NCBI GenBank assembly: GCA_950054155.1
Contig: CATLOT010000007.1
Coordinates: 59,067-123,066 of the forward strand
Origin: an uncultured Bacteriovoracaceae bacterium
GTDB lineage: Bacteria; Bdellovibrionota; Bacteriovoracia; Bacteriovoracales; Bacteriovoracaceae
DNA: 64,000 bases
Reading direction: 5' to 3'
In this document: in pieces, positions 1 through 9,500 of the stretch
Layout: every line of letters starts with the position of its first letter
How positions within the stretch are numbered: position 1 is the stretch's first letter
Made by a program: the position numbers and the translations under genes
The notes under the pieces: model-generated
What the model was told of the DNA's origin: nothing
Database searches by the model: none
The model's input: only the letters and a program-made list of their open reading frames with translations

Positions 1-1199
1 TTGGTCTTTTCCAGAGAGCCTGTATTATTTTGCCGACCAACAGAAGTGCCTCCACCTCCAACAACCAATCCCGGAATATTTATTTCAATCTCTTTATACG
101 TTTTTTCATTGGGATCAAAGTAGCTTAAAGCAAGCTTGCGGTCCTCTATTTCTGTGTTCCCTCGAGCAAGATAGGTATAGTCGAATATTTTTCGCCCCAT
201 ATCTTTCCCAACCTCAAAGAATTCACTTTTAGTATCAAAGTTTTCAAGTGCATTTGATTGGTAAACCTTAGGAGCCTCCATTTTCTCAAGCGCACCTGGC
301 CCGAGAACCTCCAATTTAGCTTCGATGGCTTCATTCACTACGTACTTGCCCTTAGGGCTCGTAAAAGTAAACTTGTGCTCTCCAATTAAGCCAGTAAAGT
401 TATCGGGAACATTTTCAGTGGGGAGAGGTGAAACATTAACCTCTACCTTCTTTGAGATAACTGTTTTTGATCTAAATCTATTGAAGGAGAGGCCAAAATT
501 GCCAAAGGGGCTCCCCCTACTTGTCGCGTACTGAATATTAAGATGAAGAGGGTCAATGGTTAACTTTCCTTCTTTCTCAGGGTAAATACGTCCCGAGTAC
601 TTAAGGATTTTCTTGTAAATTATTCCATCTTCTTCAACAGTTTGTTCATCATCTACCGTTTTGTGAAATCTTTTAATAAAACCATTTAATTTGGGAAAGT
701 TTTTAAATTCAACCTGAACGACAGGGACTCGTGTATAGAGGTAATAGCGAAGATCAACCCCTTCTCCAACGTAAACATCCTCTTTACTCAATTCAGCTCG
801 AACGAATACAGATGCTGGCGTCTTCTTTTTAAGGAGTACCTTAATCGCCACCTCAGGGTGGCGCAACACTTTGTCACCAACAGTAACTTCAATATTCTTA
901 ATTTTCGCTACTCGTGAGACATCCGAAATCATTTCGTAATGGAAGTTGATCTTCTTCTGTGATTTAAACTTCCCATTGATATAAGAACTGCTAATTGAAA
1001 CCTCTCGGCTTCTTCCTAACACCTCTAGACCAATAGGGTAAAAGGCGACATTAGGTTCAGCATCAGTATCTGTCGTCACCTCGAAAGTAACCTTGAATGA
1101 TTCGCCTTTTACAGGATTAGGCGGGTCTACTTTTACTTTTACATTCGCTATTGCTGGTAAAGCTACGATCAGCGTTATTAATAGTGTGAAAAACTTCAT
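1..1199 (-). CDS. batD: BatD-like protein, N-terminal part (runs off left edge)
   Basis: About 399 codons are visible from an ATG at 1199-1197 to the window edge; the C-terminus is missing. The protein starts with a clear signal peptide (MKFFTLLITLIVALPAIA), so the following beta-rich region is exported. The visible part has repeated Ig-like segments typical of BatD ('oxygen tolerance') proteins, including SYINGKFK and YSGRIYPEKEGKL. BatD proteins are large periplasmic proteins anchored by a C-terminal helix and work with the VWA proteins BatA and BatB; their biochemical role is not settled. Its ATG shares one base with the TGA of the upstream batB/C gene (TGATG), which implies translational coupling. 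Near the left edge there is a glycine-rich patch (GLVVGGGGTSVG). Confidence 0.85.
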   Translation of the reverse strand, partial: MKFFTLLITLIVALPAIANVKVKVDPPNPVKGESFKVTFEVTTDTDAEPNVAFYPIGLEVLGRSREVSISSSYINGKFKSQKKINFHYEMISDVSRVAKIKNIEVTVGDKVLRHPEVAIKVLLKKKTPASVFVRAELSKEDVYVGEGVDLRYYLYTRVPVVQVEFKNFPKLNGFIKRFHKTVDDEQTVEEDGIIYKKILKYSGRIYPEKEGKLTIDPLHLNIQYATSRGSPFGNFGLSFNRFRSKTVISKKVEVNVSPLPTENVPDNFTGLIGEHKFTFTSPKGKYVVNEAIEAKLEVLGPGALEKMEAPKVYQSNALENFDTKSEFFEVGKDMGRKIFDYTYLARGNTEIEDRKLALSYFDPNEKTYKEIEINIPGLVVGGGGTSVGRQNNTGSLEKT

Positions 1200-2968
1200 C
1201 ACCAATCCTTTTTGTTGTTTTGGGAGCGCTCTTGGGTTGATGTATCTAAGTATTTTTGTTGTAAGTTTCGATCATCAGACATTATCTGCTTTATGATCGC
1301 CGGAACTTTAATCATCTTTCGCTTCTTTCTAATTTCATCTTGGCTTTCTTTTACCGACTTAGGCTTGGGTGTAGACTTCTCTTTTTTGTCATTATTATCC
1401 TGCTGGTCAGAAGGCTTGGGGTCACCATCCTTCTTTTTTTTACCAGATTCCTTCTTGTCCTTTTTATCAGAGTCACCTTTTTGCTCCTTGCCTTGATCTT
1501 TATTCTCTTGCCCCTCTTTTTCCTCTTTGTTTTTTTCTCCATCGCCTTGTTTCTTTTGTTTTTTCTTCTCTTCAGACTTGGAGTCTTTATTATTTTCTTT
1601 TGATTGCTTATTTTTCTGATTTAAAGCGAGGAGAACATTCTGCCGAATATAGGACTCTTCTTCATCTTTTATTTTTACAAGTCCGCTTCTTCCATCTTTT
1701 TGTAGCTGAGCAAGAACCTTTAAGGCTAATGCACTTTCCTTGGTGCCAATGAGAGAAAGGGCATAATTATTTATATCTGCAGCAGTCAACTTCTTACGAT
1801 CAACCTCTTCATAGATAACGCGAGCAAGTTCTGGCTTTTTTTCTTTCATATAAAGCGATGCTAACTTTAGCTTCGCATCCACACCAACGTCTTCAGTTTT
1901 TAGTATTTCCTCTAAGTTAGTTATTTCTTCATCTGCTATTGAGGGTCTTTGGCCACCAAAGAGGATAAAGATTAATAAAACCGACATTCTTGAGTAAGAC
2001 TTTGGAATATAAAGTAAGAAAGAGATAAGGAGGAGTATTAGAGCTGGAAGTAAATAAACCTCTACCTTTACAGGGCGGATTGTGACCTTTCCCTTAGCAA
2101 GGCGTTGCTGAAAGTTATTATTAAAAAAAGTTAAGATGTCCTCCGTGGGAATTGTGTAACTATTTGCAATCCAAAAATCATAAGTTTCAACTTTGTTTTT
2201 GAGTTCCTTAAGCCACTCCTCATTGAGTTTTGTTATAACTTCTTTTCCTTTAAACTTTTTATAACCACGAAAAACACCATACTGATCTCGATTTGGAATC
2301 TTTGAACCACGGGCAGTACCGACACCTACGACAGCAAGGGAAACATCCTTTGGTAAATCTAAAGTGAAGCTATCATCATGACCTTCACTATCGGTAAAAA
2401 CGAGAAGATTCCCACTAAGTCGCTTATTCTTTCCCTGGTCTAACCTGAAATAGCCAAGACTCTCTTTAATTGCTTGAGAAATATTGGATCCTCCATCAAA
2501 TAGCCTTAGGTTTTCAAGTCCGGCTACCCTGGCATCCAACAGATCAAGATCATCAGTAAAGGGAACAAGTCTCTTTTGTGTATCCGAAAACAAGACAACA
2601 GCCACCTTATGACCATAGGCTTTCTTTATAAAGTGACGTGCCATTAATAAGGACTTCTTAAATCGATTGGGTCTAACGTCCTCTGCCAGCATGGATGCAG
2701 AACTATCAATAACAATAATCGTTTTTTGATCGGGAATTTTAGAGTCTAGTTTCTCCTGTGGCCCTCTGGGATCCAGAAGACTTATTCCCAAAAGGATAGC
2801 TGAAATAATAAAAAGGAGTGATCTCAGTTTATTTTTAAAGGTCACCTTCTTAAAAAATGTATATTCTATAAATTGATTTTTTTTCTTTTCTTCTCTTAAA
2901 TAAAAGAGAAGATATATTGCAAGAACAACTAGAATTGGAAAAAGAAGATCTATTTTTAAGTAATTCAA
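1199..2968 (-). CDS. batB: BatB-BatC fusion: VWA domain plus TPR and Lys/Glu-rich tail
   Basis: 589 residues. Two N-terminal membrane helices (about 6-24 and 47-64) frame a short cytoplasmic loop. A von Willebrand factor A domain follows with a MIDAS motif DSSAS and further sites GGSN and TDSEG. A third helix pair lies near 305-345. The C-terminal half is TPR-like (AKLKLASLYMKEKKPELARVIYEEVD) and then becomes a roughly 90-residue Lys/Glu/Asp/Gln low-complexity stretch. In many bacteria BatB (VWA) and BatC (TPR) are separate; here they are one reading frame. The start overlaps the batA stop by 4 bp. A metal-dependent scaffolding role with the MoxR ATPase is the family expectation, not something shown here. 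Confidence 0.85.
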   Translation of the reverse strand: MNYLKIDLLFPILVVLAIYLLFYLREEKKKNQFIEYTFFKKVTFKNKLRSLLFIISAILLGISLLDPRGPQEKLDSKIPDQKTIIVIDSSASMLAEDVRPNRFKKSLLMARHFIKKAYGHKVAVVLFSDTQKRLVPFTDDLDLLDARVAGLENLRLFDGGSNISQAIKESLGYFRLDQGKNKRLSGNLLVFTDSEGHDDSFTLDLPKDVSLAVVGVGTARGSKIPNRDQYGVFRGYKKFKGKEVITKLNEEWLKELKNKVETYDFWIANSYTIPTEDILTFFNNNFQQRLAKGKVTIRPVKVEVYLLPALILLLISFLLYIPKSYSRMSVLLIFILFGGQRPSIADEEITNLEEILKTEDVGVDAKLKLASLYMKEKKPELARVIYEEVDRKKLTAADINNYALSLIGTKESALALKVLAQLQKDGRSGLVKIKDEEESYIRQNVLLALNQKNKQSKENNKDSKSEEKKKQKKQGDGEKNKEEKEGQENKDQGKEQKGDSDKKDKKESGKKKKDGDPKPSDQQDNNDKKEKSTPKPKSVKESQDEIRKKRKMIKVPAIIKQIMSDDRNLQQKYLDTSTQERSQNNKKDW

Positions 2969-3924
2969 AAGACCTCCCTAAAAACAACAAAACCAAGGAG
3001 TTCACTAAAAAGGAATATCACAACTCCCCAAAGAAGGTAGCTCCAATAAAGCTCTTTATAGATTACTTTACTCGACGCTTTGATTTCTGTTTTTTCAAGC
3101 TGCTGAATTTCATTTAAAACCTCTTCCAGTGCAGCTTCATTACCGGCATAAAAAGATTTCCCCCCTGTGATTTTAGATATCTTCTCAAGTGTTTCTAAAT
3201 CAACACTCCCGCCAGGTATTCTTTGGTACCGACTTCCACTGGTTCTCAGAAGAGCTGCATTCGATCGCTGACCGATCCCGATAGTATAAACCTTCACTCC
3301 CTGATCTCGAGCCTGCTCAGCCGCCTGTAAGGGCGTCATGTTTCCAACATTAGACACACCATCCGTAAGGAGCACAACGATCTTATTTTCAGCTAATGAT
3401 TGTGTTGCACGGCCAACCGCTAATCCCAGCGCATCCCCAATATTTGTTCCGCTTCCAAGAAAACCAGTGTTTATTTCATCAACAATTTTTTCAATTAAGT
3501 CTAAATCCGTAGATAGAGGTAAGAGAGTAAAAGCCTTTTCCGAAAACATAACAATACCGATACGGTCCGTAGGTCGCATTTTTAGAAAGTCGCGTATCTT
3601 TTCTTTTGCAGCCACTAACCGATTGGGCTTAAAGTCTTCTGCAAGCATTGAGCGCGAAACATCCACAACCATAAATATATCATTTACCTTAATAGTATTT
3701 TCAGAAAACCCAAGTGGAACCCTAGGCTGTGTTAATGAAAAACCGATGAGAGCTAGACCTAACAATCCAAGCAATCCCTTCAAGTGGCGTAGATAATCGA
3801 AAGTATTTCTCGCGTTTTTAGCCGTAAAAAACTCTGGTTTTTTAAACCATTGAAAATGACGAGATAAATAGGCGAACAGCAACGCAATCGTTAGGATACT
3901 ATAGTAGGGGTTTTTAAACTCCAT
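2965..3924 (-). CDS. batA: BatA: membrane-anchored VWA-domain protein
   Basis: 319 residues, the usual BatA length. An N-terminal helix (about 8-20) and a second one (about 50-66) are followed by a VWA domain with complete MIDAS elements: DVSRS, then the threonine region GSGTN, then LLTDG. A C-terminal helix (about 293-312, SYLLWGVVIFLFSELLGFVV) anchors the protein. Sequence resemblance to the VWA of the next gene (both have SMLAED.[KR]PNR) shows that the two are paralogues. It overlaps the upstream gene by 11 bp and the downstream one by 4 bp, so it belongs to one translationally coupled moxR-bat operon. Confidence 0.88.
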   Translation of the reverse strand: MEFKNPYYSILTIALLFAYLSRHFQWFKKPEFFTAKNARNTFDYLRHLKGLLGLLGLALIGFSLTQPRVPLGFSENTIKVNDIFMVVDVSRSMLAEDFKPNRLVAAKEKIRDFLKMRPTDRIGIVMFSEKAFTLLPLSTDLDLIEKIVDEINTGFLGSGTNIGDALGLAVGRATQSLAENKIVVLLTDGVSNVGNMTPLQAAEQARDQGVKVYTIGIGQRSNAALLRTSGSRYQRIPGGSVDLETLEKISKITGGKSFYAGNEAALEEVLNEIQQLEKTEIKASSKVIYKELYWSYLLWGVVIFLFSELLGFVVFREVF

Positions 3925-4684
3925 CCCTTACCTCCCTTGCTGCTTTTTTGGCCATACTTAAGAGATGGTCTATCTTTTGACTTCTCCAATCCGGTGTAAA
4001 CTGTTTGTCTCTATATTCTTTAAAGAGATTGGTGAGTGTGATGCTTGAGTGGCTCTTAGCATCTAGCAAAACTCTTCTCTTTTCATATAGAATCTCCAAA
4101 TCACGGTGGGTCGATGCACCTTCGAGGAGCAACAAGTATTCATTTACTTCATCAACTTTCCGTTTCCCACCCATGTCTCGCATTACGATTTTATAAATAA
4201 GAAATGATCCAAAAAATAAAGCGCAGATTGCTAAAAGATAATACCACCATGGCCAATTTCGTTTAAACTCAAAGTCTCTGTTTAAGATTGCGAACTGTTG
4301 CTGGACAAGGTCTGTTTTCTCTATATCTGGAAGCCTAACTTCAATCGGGATATTAGATTCTTTAAAAGCCCAAATGTTAACATTATTAAACTGAGCCTCT
4401 TTCGCAAGCGTTGCCGTCATTTCAACCACGAGCGCATCTGCATTATTAAGAGATGGGCTTATACTTTTCACTTCGCTGATATAGAACAAATCAAGGAAAA
4501 ACTTATTTTCAAAGTCTTCAACTTTGAAAAGTGAAGAATCAGCAGGTACTAGGACCAGTTCGTAATCATAGGCTTCGCCAACCCTTACTTTTTTGGCTTC
4601 ACCTTTTAGCTGCAAAAAACCAGACACATCACTGGCGTGAGCTGACATGATTAAAAGTAAAAATAGGCTCAAAAGTATCTTCAT
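3914..4684 (-). CDS. Exported, membrane-anchored Bat-operon protein (DUF4381-like)
   Basis: 256 residues. A signal peptide (MKILLSLFLLLIMSAHAS) is followed by about 120 residues of probable periplasmic beta structure, one strong membrane helix (about 146-166, WWYYLLAICALFFGSFLIYKI) and a charged helical cytoplasmic tail. Position between the DUF58 gene and batA, together with this topology, matches the DUF4381/BatE-like component common in MoxR-Bat operons. Sequence alone does not prove the family. It starts 4 bp inside the DUF58 gene and runs 11 bp into batA. Confidence 0.6.
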   Translation of the reverse strand: MKILLSLFLLLIMSAHASDVSGFLQLKGEAKKVRVGEAYDYELVLVPADSSLFKVEDFENKFFLDLFYISEVKSISPSLNNADALVVEMTATLAKEAQFNNVNIWAFKESNIPIEVRLPDIEKTDLVQQQFAILNRDFEFKRNWPWWYYLLAICALFFGSFLIYKIVMRDMGGKRKVDEVNEYLLLLEGASTHRDLEILYEKRRVLLDAKSHSSITLTNLFKEYRDKQFTPDWRSQKIDHLLSMAKKAAREVRDGV

Positions 4685-5514
4685 ATCATTTCGCGGATAA
4701 ACTGATCAAGGTAGCGATCCTCTACCTTCAAATCCTTTATCCTTCCCCCAAAGCTTGGGATATCATTTTCCTTAGAATTAACGACTTTTACAGAAGAGCC
4801 GCCCAGCGTACCTCTACTCAGCAAGGAGATTGGCCTCGTCTTAGCATAATCAAGAGGTGCAAGAATTCTAAAGCAATGAGCATTCTTATTATGGGTAACT
4901 TTCTTAAAACTATCTTCTGTTAAAAAATCTAACCAATCAGATAAAATAATCACCTCCCTATTTCTGGCGAGATGTTTTTTTATTTCTTTATTTCTCTCTT
5001 CTAGTGATATTCCATTGTTAGCAAATTCATAATTAAGCTTTCCCTTTTCATCAATTAAACCGATGCGCGAAAGATAAGCAATAAATTGCGCTAGACCTTT
5101 TTCACCACTTCCAACAGGTACATCAGTTACCTTATCAGACAACAAGATTACGTGGACAAAATCATTCGTTTCCGCTGCTATAAGGTAGAGAAGGCAAACG
5201 ATCTCAAGCGCTGCTTGTATTTTCGATGTTCCATTCCAACCATAAAACATACTAGGACCTAAATCCAAGACGACAGCGATGTGAACATTTCTCTCCTCCT
5301 CAAAAGTTTTGAGATAGGGATCTCCAGTTTTAGCGAGAAGTTTCCAGTCTATAAAGCGAACATCATCACCATGCGTATATTGACGATGTTCCTTAAACTG
5401 GAGGCCACTTCCCCGAAAATGGGATTTGAGCATACCGATACTATAGCTATTGCTCTTCTTAAATAGCTGGGCTTTTAATTGACCAACAATTTTTCGAACT
5501 TCAACTATATTCAT
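4681..5514 (-). CDS. DUF58 protein of the MoxR-Bat operon
   Basis: 277 residues. The N-terminal third contains the DUF58 signature (SHFRGSGLQFKEHRQYTHGDDVRFIDW), followed by a VWA-like fold beginning VVLDLGPSM, where the MIDAS is degenerate. No signal peptide or membrane helix is visible, so it is probably cytoplasmic or peripheral. DUF58 proteins almost always sit directly after moxR, as here, with a 4-bp ATGA overlap on both sides. They are thought to be adaptors or clients of the MoxR AAA+ ATPase. Confidence 0.88.
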   Translation of the reverse strand: MNIVEVRKIVGQLKAQLFKKSNSYSIGMLKSHFRGSGLQFKEHRQYTHGDDVRFIDWKLLAKTGDPYLKTFEEERNVHIAVVLDLGPSMFYGWNGTSKIQAALEIVCLLYLIAAETNDFVHVILLSDKVTDVPVGSGEKGLAQFIAYLSRIGLIDEKGKLNYEFANNGISLEERNKEIKKHLARNREVIILSDWLDFLTEDSFKKVTHNKNAHCFRILAPLDYAKTRPISLLSRGTLGGSSVKVVNSKENDIPSFGGRIKDLKVEDRYLDQFIREMI

Positions 5515-6461
5515 ATAATACTTTTAGCGATTTCAAGTGAGACATCTCTTGAGTTGAGATTATCAAGAGTAGCCTCATAAGATAGAATCATTCTATGTCC
5601 TAAGACGTCAGGCACCACTCTGAGAACATGCTCTGGGGTAACATAATCTGACCCATCTAAGAAAGCCTGAAACTTTGAAACTTTATATAGCCACTGACAG
5701 GCCCTGGGACTTGCACCAGCTACAATAACGCCACTGTACTTTTTATTGAAATATTGACTTCCTGGTCTCGTGGCATGAACTATTTTAACGATGAGGTCTT
5801 TTATCTTCTCATCCATATATTTAGCCTCCGTAATCTCTTGGATCTGAAGGAGGTCGTCGGTGCTGAGTGTCGCCTCGACATCATCAAGGAAGTTTTTCTT
5901 GAGGCCCAGTATTGATTTTTCTGCTTCAAACTCAGGATAATCCACATGTATTTTCATCATGAATCTATCCATCTGTGCTTCAGGAAGAGGATATGTCCCC
6001 TCTTGTTCAATAGGGTTTTGTGTCGCCAAAACGACAAAGGGTGCAGAGAGTTTATGAGTATTATCACCAATAGTAACTTGCTTCTCGGCCATTGCCTCCA
6101 AAAGTGCAGCCTGTACCTTTGCAGGGGAACGGTTAATTTCATCAGCTAATAAAATCTGCGTAAAAATAGGTCCAAACTTTGTCGTAAAGCTCTCTGTTTT
6201 TTGGCTATAAATCATGGTCCCTATTAAATCTGAGGGAAGAAGATCCGGTGTAAATTGGATTCGCTTAAAAGCAAGGTCACAAAGTCGACTCATTGTGGAT
6301 ACAGACATTGTTTTTCCTAAACCCGGCATCCCCTCAATCAGAAGATGTCCTTCACAAACAAGAGCGCACAAAATTGAATCGAGGAGATTATCCTGACCAA
6401 AGATAAATGATTTCGCTTTTTCGAGAGACTGTTTTGCTTTATCTAAAACTTCTTGTGACAT
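5511..6461 (-). CDS. moxR: MoxR-family AAA+ ATPase
   Basis: 316 residues, the usual length. Walker A is GMPGLGKT (about 44-51), Walker B is LLADEINR, and the sensor-1 stretch is LATQNPIEQEGTYPLPEAQMDRF, all diagnostic of MoxR. This AAA+ family acts as a metal-insertion or assembly chaperone for VWA proteins, and four such partners follow in the same operon. The ATG has an upstream AGGGG ribosome-binding site. A good sigma70-type promoter lies 34-61 bp upstream, so this is the first gene of the operon. Confidence 0.93.
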   Translation of the reverse strand: MSQEVLDKAKQSLEKAKSFIFGQDNLLDSILCALVCEGHLLIEGMPGLGKTMSVSTMSRLCDLAFKRIQFTPDLLPSDLIGTMIYSQKTESFTTKFGPIFTQILLADEINRSPAKVQAALLEAMAEKQVTIGDNTHKLSAPFVVLATQNPIEQEGTYPLPEAQMDRFMMKIHVDYPEFEAEKSILGLKKNFLDDVEATLSTDDLLQIQEITEAKYMDEKIKDLIVKIVHATRPGSQYFNKKYSGVIVAGASPRACQWLYKVSKFQAFLDGSDYVTPEHVLRVVPDVLGHRMILSYEATLDNLNSRDVSLEIAKSII

Positions 6462-6494
6462 TAGTAACCCCTGTAATATTAACTAGCTATGTGT

Positions 6495-6522
6495 ATTATA
6501 ACTCTCTTTACAGGGCTATCAA
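6495..6522 (-). promoter_or_regulatory. Sigma70-type promoter of the moxR-bat operon
   Basis: On the minus strand TTGATA (6522-6517), a 16-bp spacer and a perfect TATAAT (6500-6495) precede the moxR start by about 34 bp. It lies in the 80-bp gap after the large lipoprotein gene, so the bat operon can be transcribed independently. Confidence 0.7.
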
Positions 6523-6541
6523 TGGTGGAAAATTGGGTTGC

Positions 6542-9500
6542 CTAACTTTGAGGTTCCAAAATTAGACTTGGGAAAACTTTCTGAATAAGGTTATCAATTT
6601 TACTCTTCATGTCATCAGTGGGGTATTTGAAGAAATCTAGTAATCGACCACCCTCTTCGTTTAACAAAAAGCGTAAGAACTCTCTAAGCTCACCTTTCTG
6701 TTTATTTTTTTCACAAATAACCTCTCCTTGCGCGTCACAGGTCATTTCAGCTGTATTTTTCCTCAACAGGTTTTGAACAGGCTTCCAGTCTAGGCCATTG
6801 TCATAAGCATAAAAGTCTAATTTTTCAGTAATAGGGTCTATTGAGTTTGAAAGAAATAACTGACTATAAAGATCATCAATAGAAGACAGCGAATCAATTA
6901 ATTTTCTCGCTTCCTCTTTATTACTTAGGATAGATCCTAATTCTTTTGAAATAAGAGAACTCTTTTTATCAAGTAAGAGAATCACTTCATTTAGAGCATT
7001 TGCATATATTTGTGCACTCTCTTTATTTTCCATGCTCACCTCTAAAACAGACAAAATGCTATTAAACTTTCTTAGCAGTTTCTTATCTTTAAAATCAATG
7101 AGTTCACTAATGACGTCATGGTGCTTTAACAAGGGTGTAATAAAGTCTAAGAGCGAGAATAGTGATTGCTTACTAAAGCGCCCTTTATCAAGAGAGTAAT
7201 TTGGATCTGCGATATAAGAAGTCAAAGCTAAACCGCGGTAGATTAAATTCTCTGCCAGTCGAGTCTGTTCATAATCAGCTTCACTAAAATAATTAAAGAA
7301 AGACTCCAGCAATCCGCTTTCTAAGATCTCATCTAATAGCTTCTCTATTCTTGGTAAATCCTCTTTAACATCGAAATTTCGAAAGAGTGATTCCTCTAAT
7401 CGCAGTAAACGCTTATCTTTTAAAAACGCCTTAAACTCTTCAGGTGTGCGACCAACACGATCCCGAATAATCCTCGCCCCGTTAGTAAACCCGTGCGCCA
7501 TACTAACAATCCCTAAAATTTGACCATTATGATAAATGAGATCCTCTTTGGCCTGGAGCCAGGGAATATTAATATTGATTCCAAGAAATCGCCTATTTAC
7601 GACGCTACTAATCTGCGCTTTGTCTGGAGATGAACTTACTAAAGACATTAATAAGGCTTGCATGTAATTGCCATATTGCCATCCATTCTCAGTATTAACA
7701 TCAAGTAAAACTTTAAACGTTTCTTTAGCATTTTTCCCAAGTTTATGTTGCCCCCTATTCATAAACTTTCCACAAAACTTCAAAGGAACGCACGTTTTAA
7801 AAAGACCATACTTTGAGTCCACAACATCATTGTAATCTTCAGCTTTGGCTACGGCATTTAAGTAATGGGCACCAAGATAATTATTATCAAATCGTACATC
7901 TCTAATTACAGTTTCAACTCTTTCCAAAGATGTGAATGCCTTATCACTCTCATCAGGAGCATTACGCCCCATTTTAGAGGTAACCTCCCAGTTTTCATTC
8001 GCAAAGTAGTCAATAACCGAATCTGGTACCGGATGATGCTCAAGCACGAGTTTATTAATATCCAAGTCCTTATTGGTAAGATCATAAAAGATATTAAAAC
8101 TTTCAATGAGACCAATTCTTTTATAAGTAGGATTCTCACTTTCATAAGGAATGGGAAGTCCGTAATCTACCGCCACCAATCGAAGTAACTGCTCTAAAGC
8201 TGTCGGATTATCGTCATTCTTCTTTTTCATAAAGAAGAGTGCTCTTTTATAGAGAGTAAGAAGTTCTGCTGAAGTCGGACAAGGCCGTCCTCCGACATCA
8301 CTGTGAAATTCTTGGCAAGAATATTTCTCTAATTCTGTATAAGAAGTATCTCTAACCTTAATATTACCTTTTCGAAAATCTTGATAATTTTTAAAAGACT
8401 CGCTCAAGGCAATCACAAGACTCTTCATATGTGAAAAGTTTGAATCCATCGAAAAATGGGCAAAAACACTATCCACAAGGGATTCATCACTTGGCAAAAT
8501 GACTTCAAATGCCCCAAGCGTTGTCTCTAATGCTTTCTCATTTAAAGGATCCTTAAGCCAATCCCTAACTCCAATGAGAACGGAATAAAGCCCATATCCA
8601 TCATCCAGTTGTTTTAATAAACTAGTAACAAATCTAACTGACTCAGGAGAAAAAACCGCCTTATCTGTAATTGTATAAACAAGCCCATTTTTTTCTTCCA
8701 TGAAGCTAGCAAAGTCATTAATGCTATAAAAAATATCAAAGAGCGGATCCTCACCTTTGTTTTCACTACAACTTGTTGGAAGGTCATTAAGAAGAACGTA
8801 AAATGTACTCGTCTTCCTCGCCAAATCTTTTAAGCACTGCGCCCTCTTTCCCTCTTGAACTGACTGAACAAATACGGGGTAGTTTAAGGGAATATTATCC
8901 TCAACAAGATAATAATTCTGCAATGCAACCTCACTGTCATCTGGAAGAACACCAGAAGAGAGAAGCTTAATGATGGCTACAATATGATCACGAGAGAAGA
9001 ACTTTCTATAATCATTTAGCAGCTTGGGTTGGCCCAACACTTTAAAGGCTTTTTCAAAAGCCAATACAGTATCAGCAAGTTGATCCCCTTCAAACCACTC
9101 TTTAAGAATATCTTCAAAGGATTGCCCACCAACATTAAGAGTCGCTGTATAAAAGTCAAAGAGCAAAGAAATATTCGCCTCATCAACAAAGTGCGAATCA
9201 AGCACGTTAAAGAGAAAGTATCTTCCCTCTTCTCCGAGCTCAATCCAAACCTTAGATAAGGACTTGAGATAGGTTTCGTCTTTAGAAAGAAGCCAATCTA
9301 TTACTTTGGCAATATCAATATATGTTTCAGTCGGGGTAGCTTTAAAGAAACTCATTAATGCGCCCGTAAAACTATTTGTACCAGGCGAAGTATCTCTTAA
9401 GACGTTCATTGCTGTTGCAAAAGTATCAGTCGCAAAATAATCAATAATGTATAACTTCTCTTTAGTAGTGTCGGGGTAACTATTATTTAAACTTTTAACA

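Noticed and set aside
1389..1610. Antisense open frames opposite the batB/C low-complexity tail
   Set aside because: They are translations of the Lys/Glu-rich repeats read backward (Phe/Leu-rich), with no start signals or homology.
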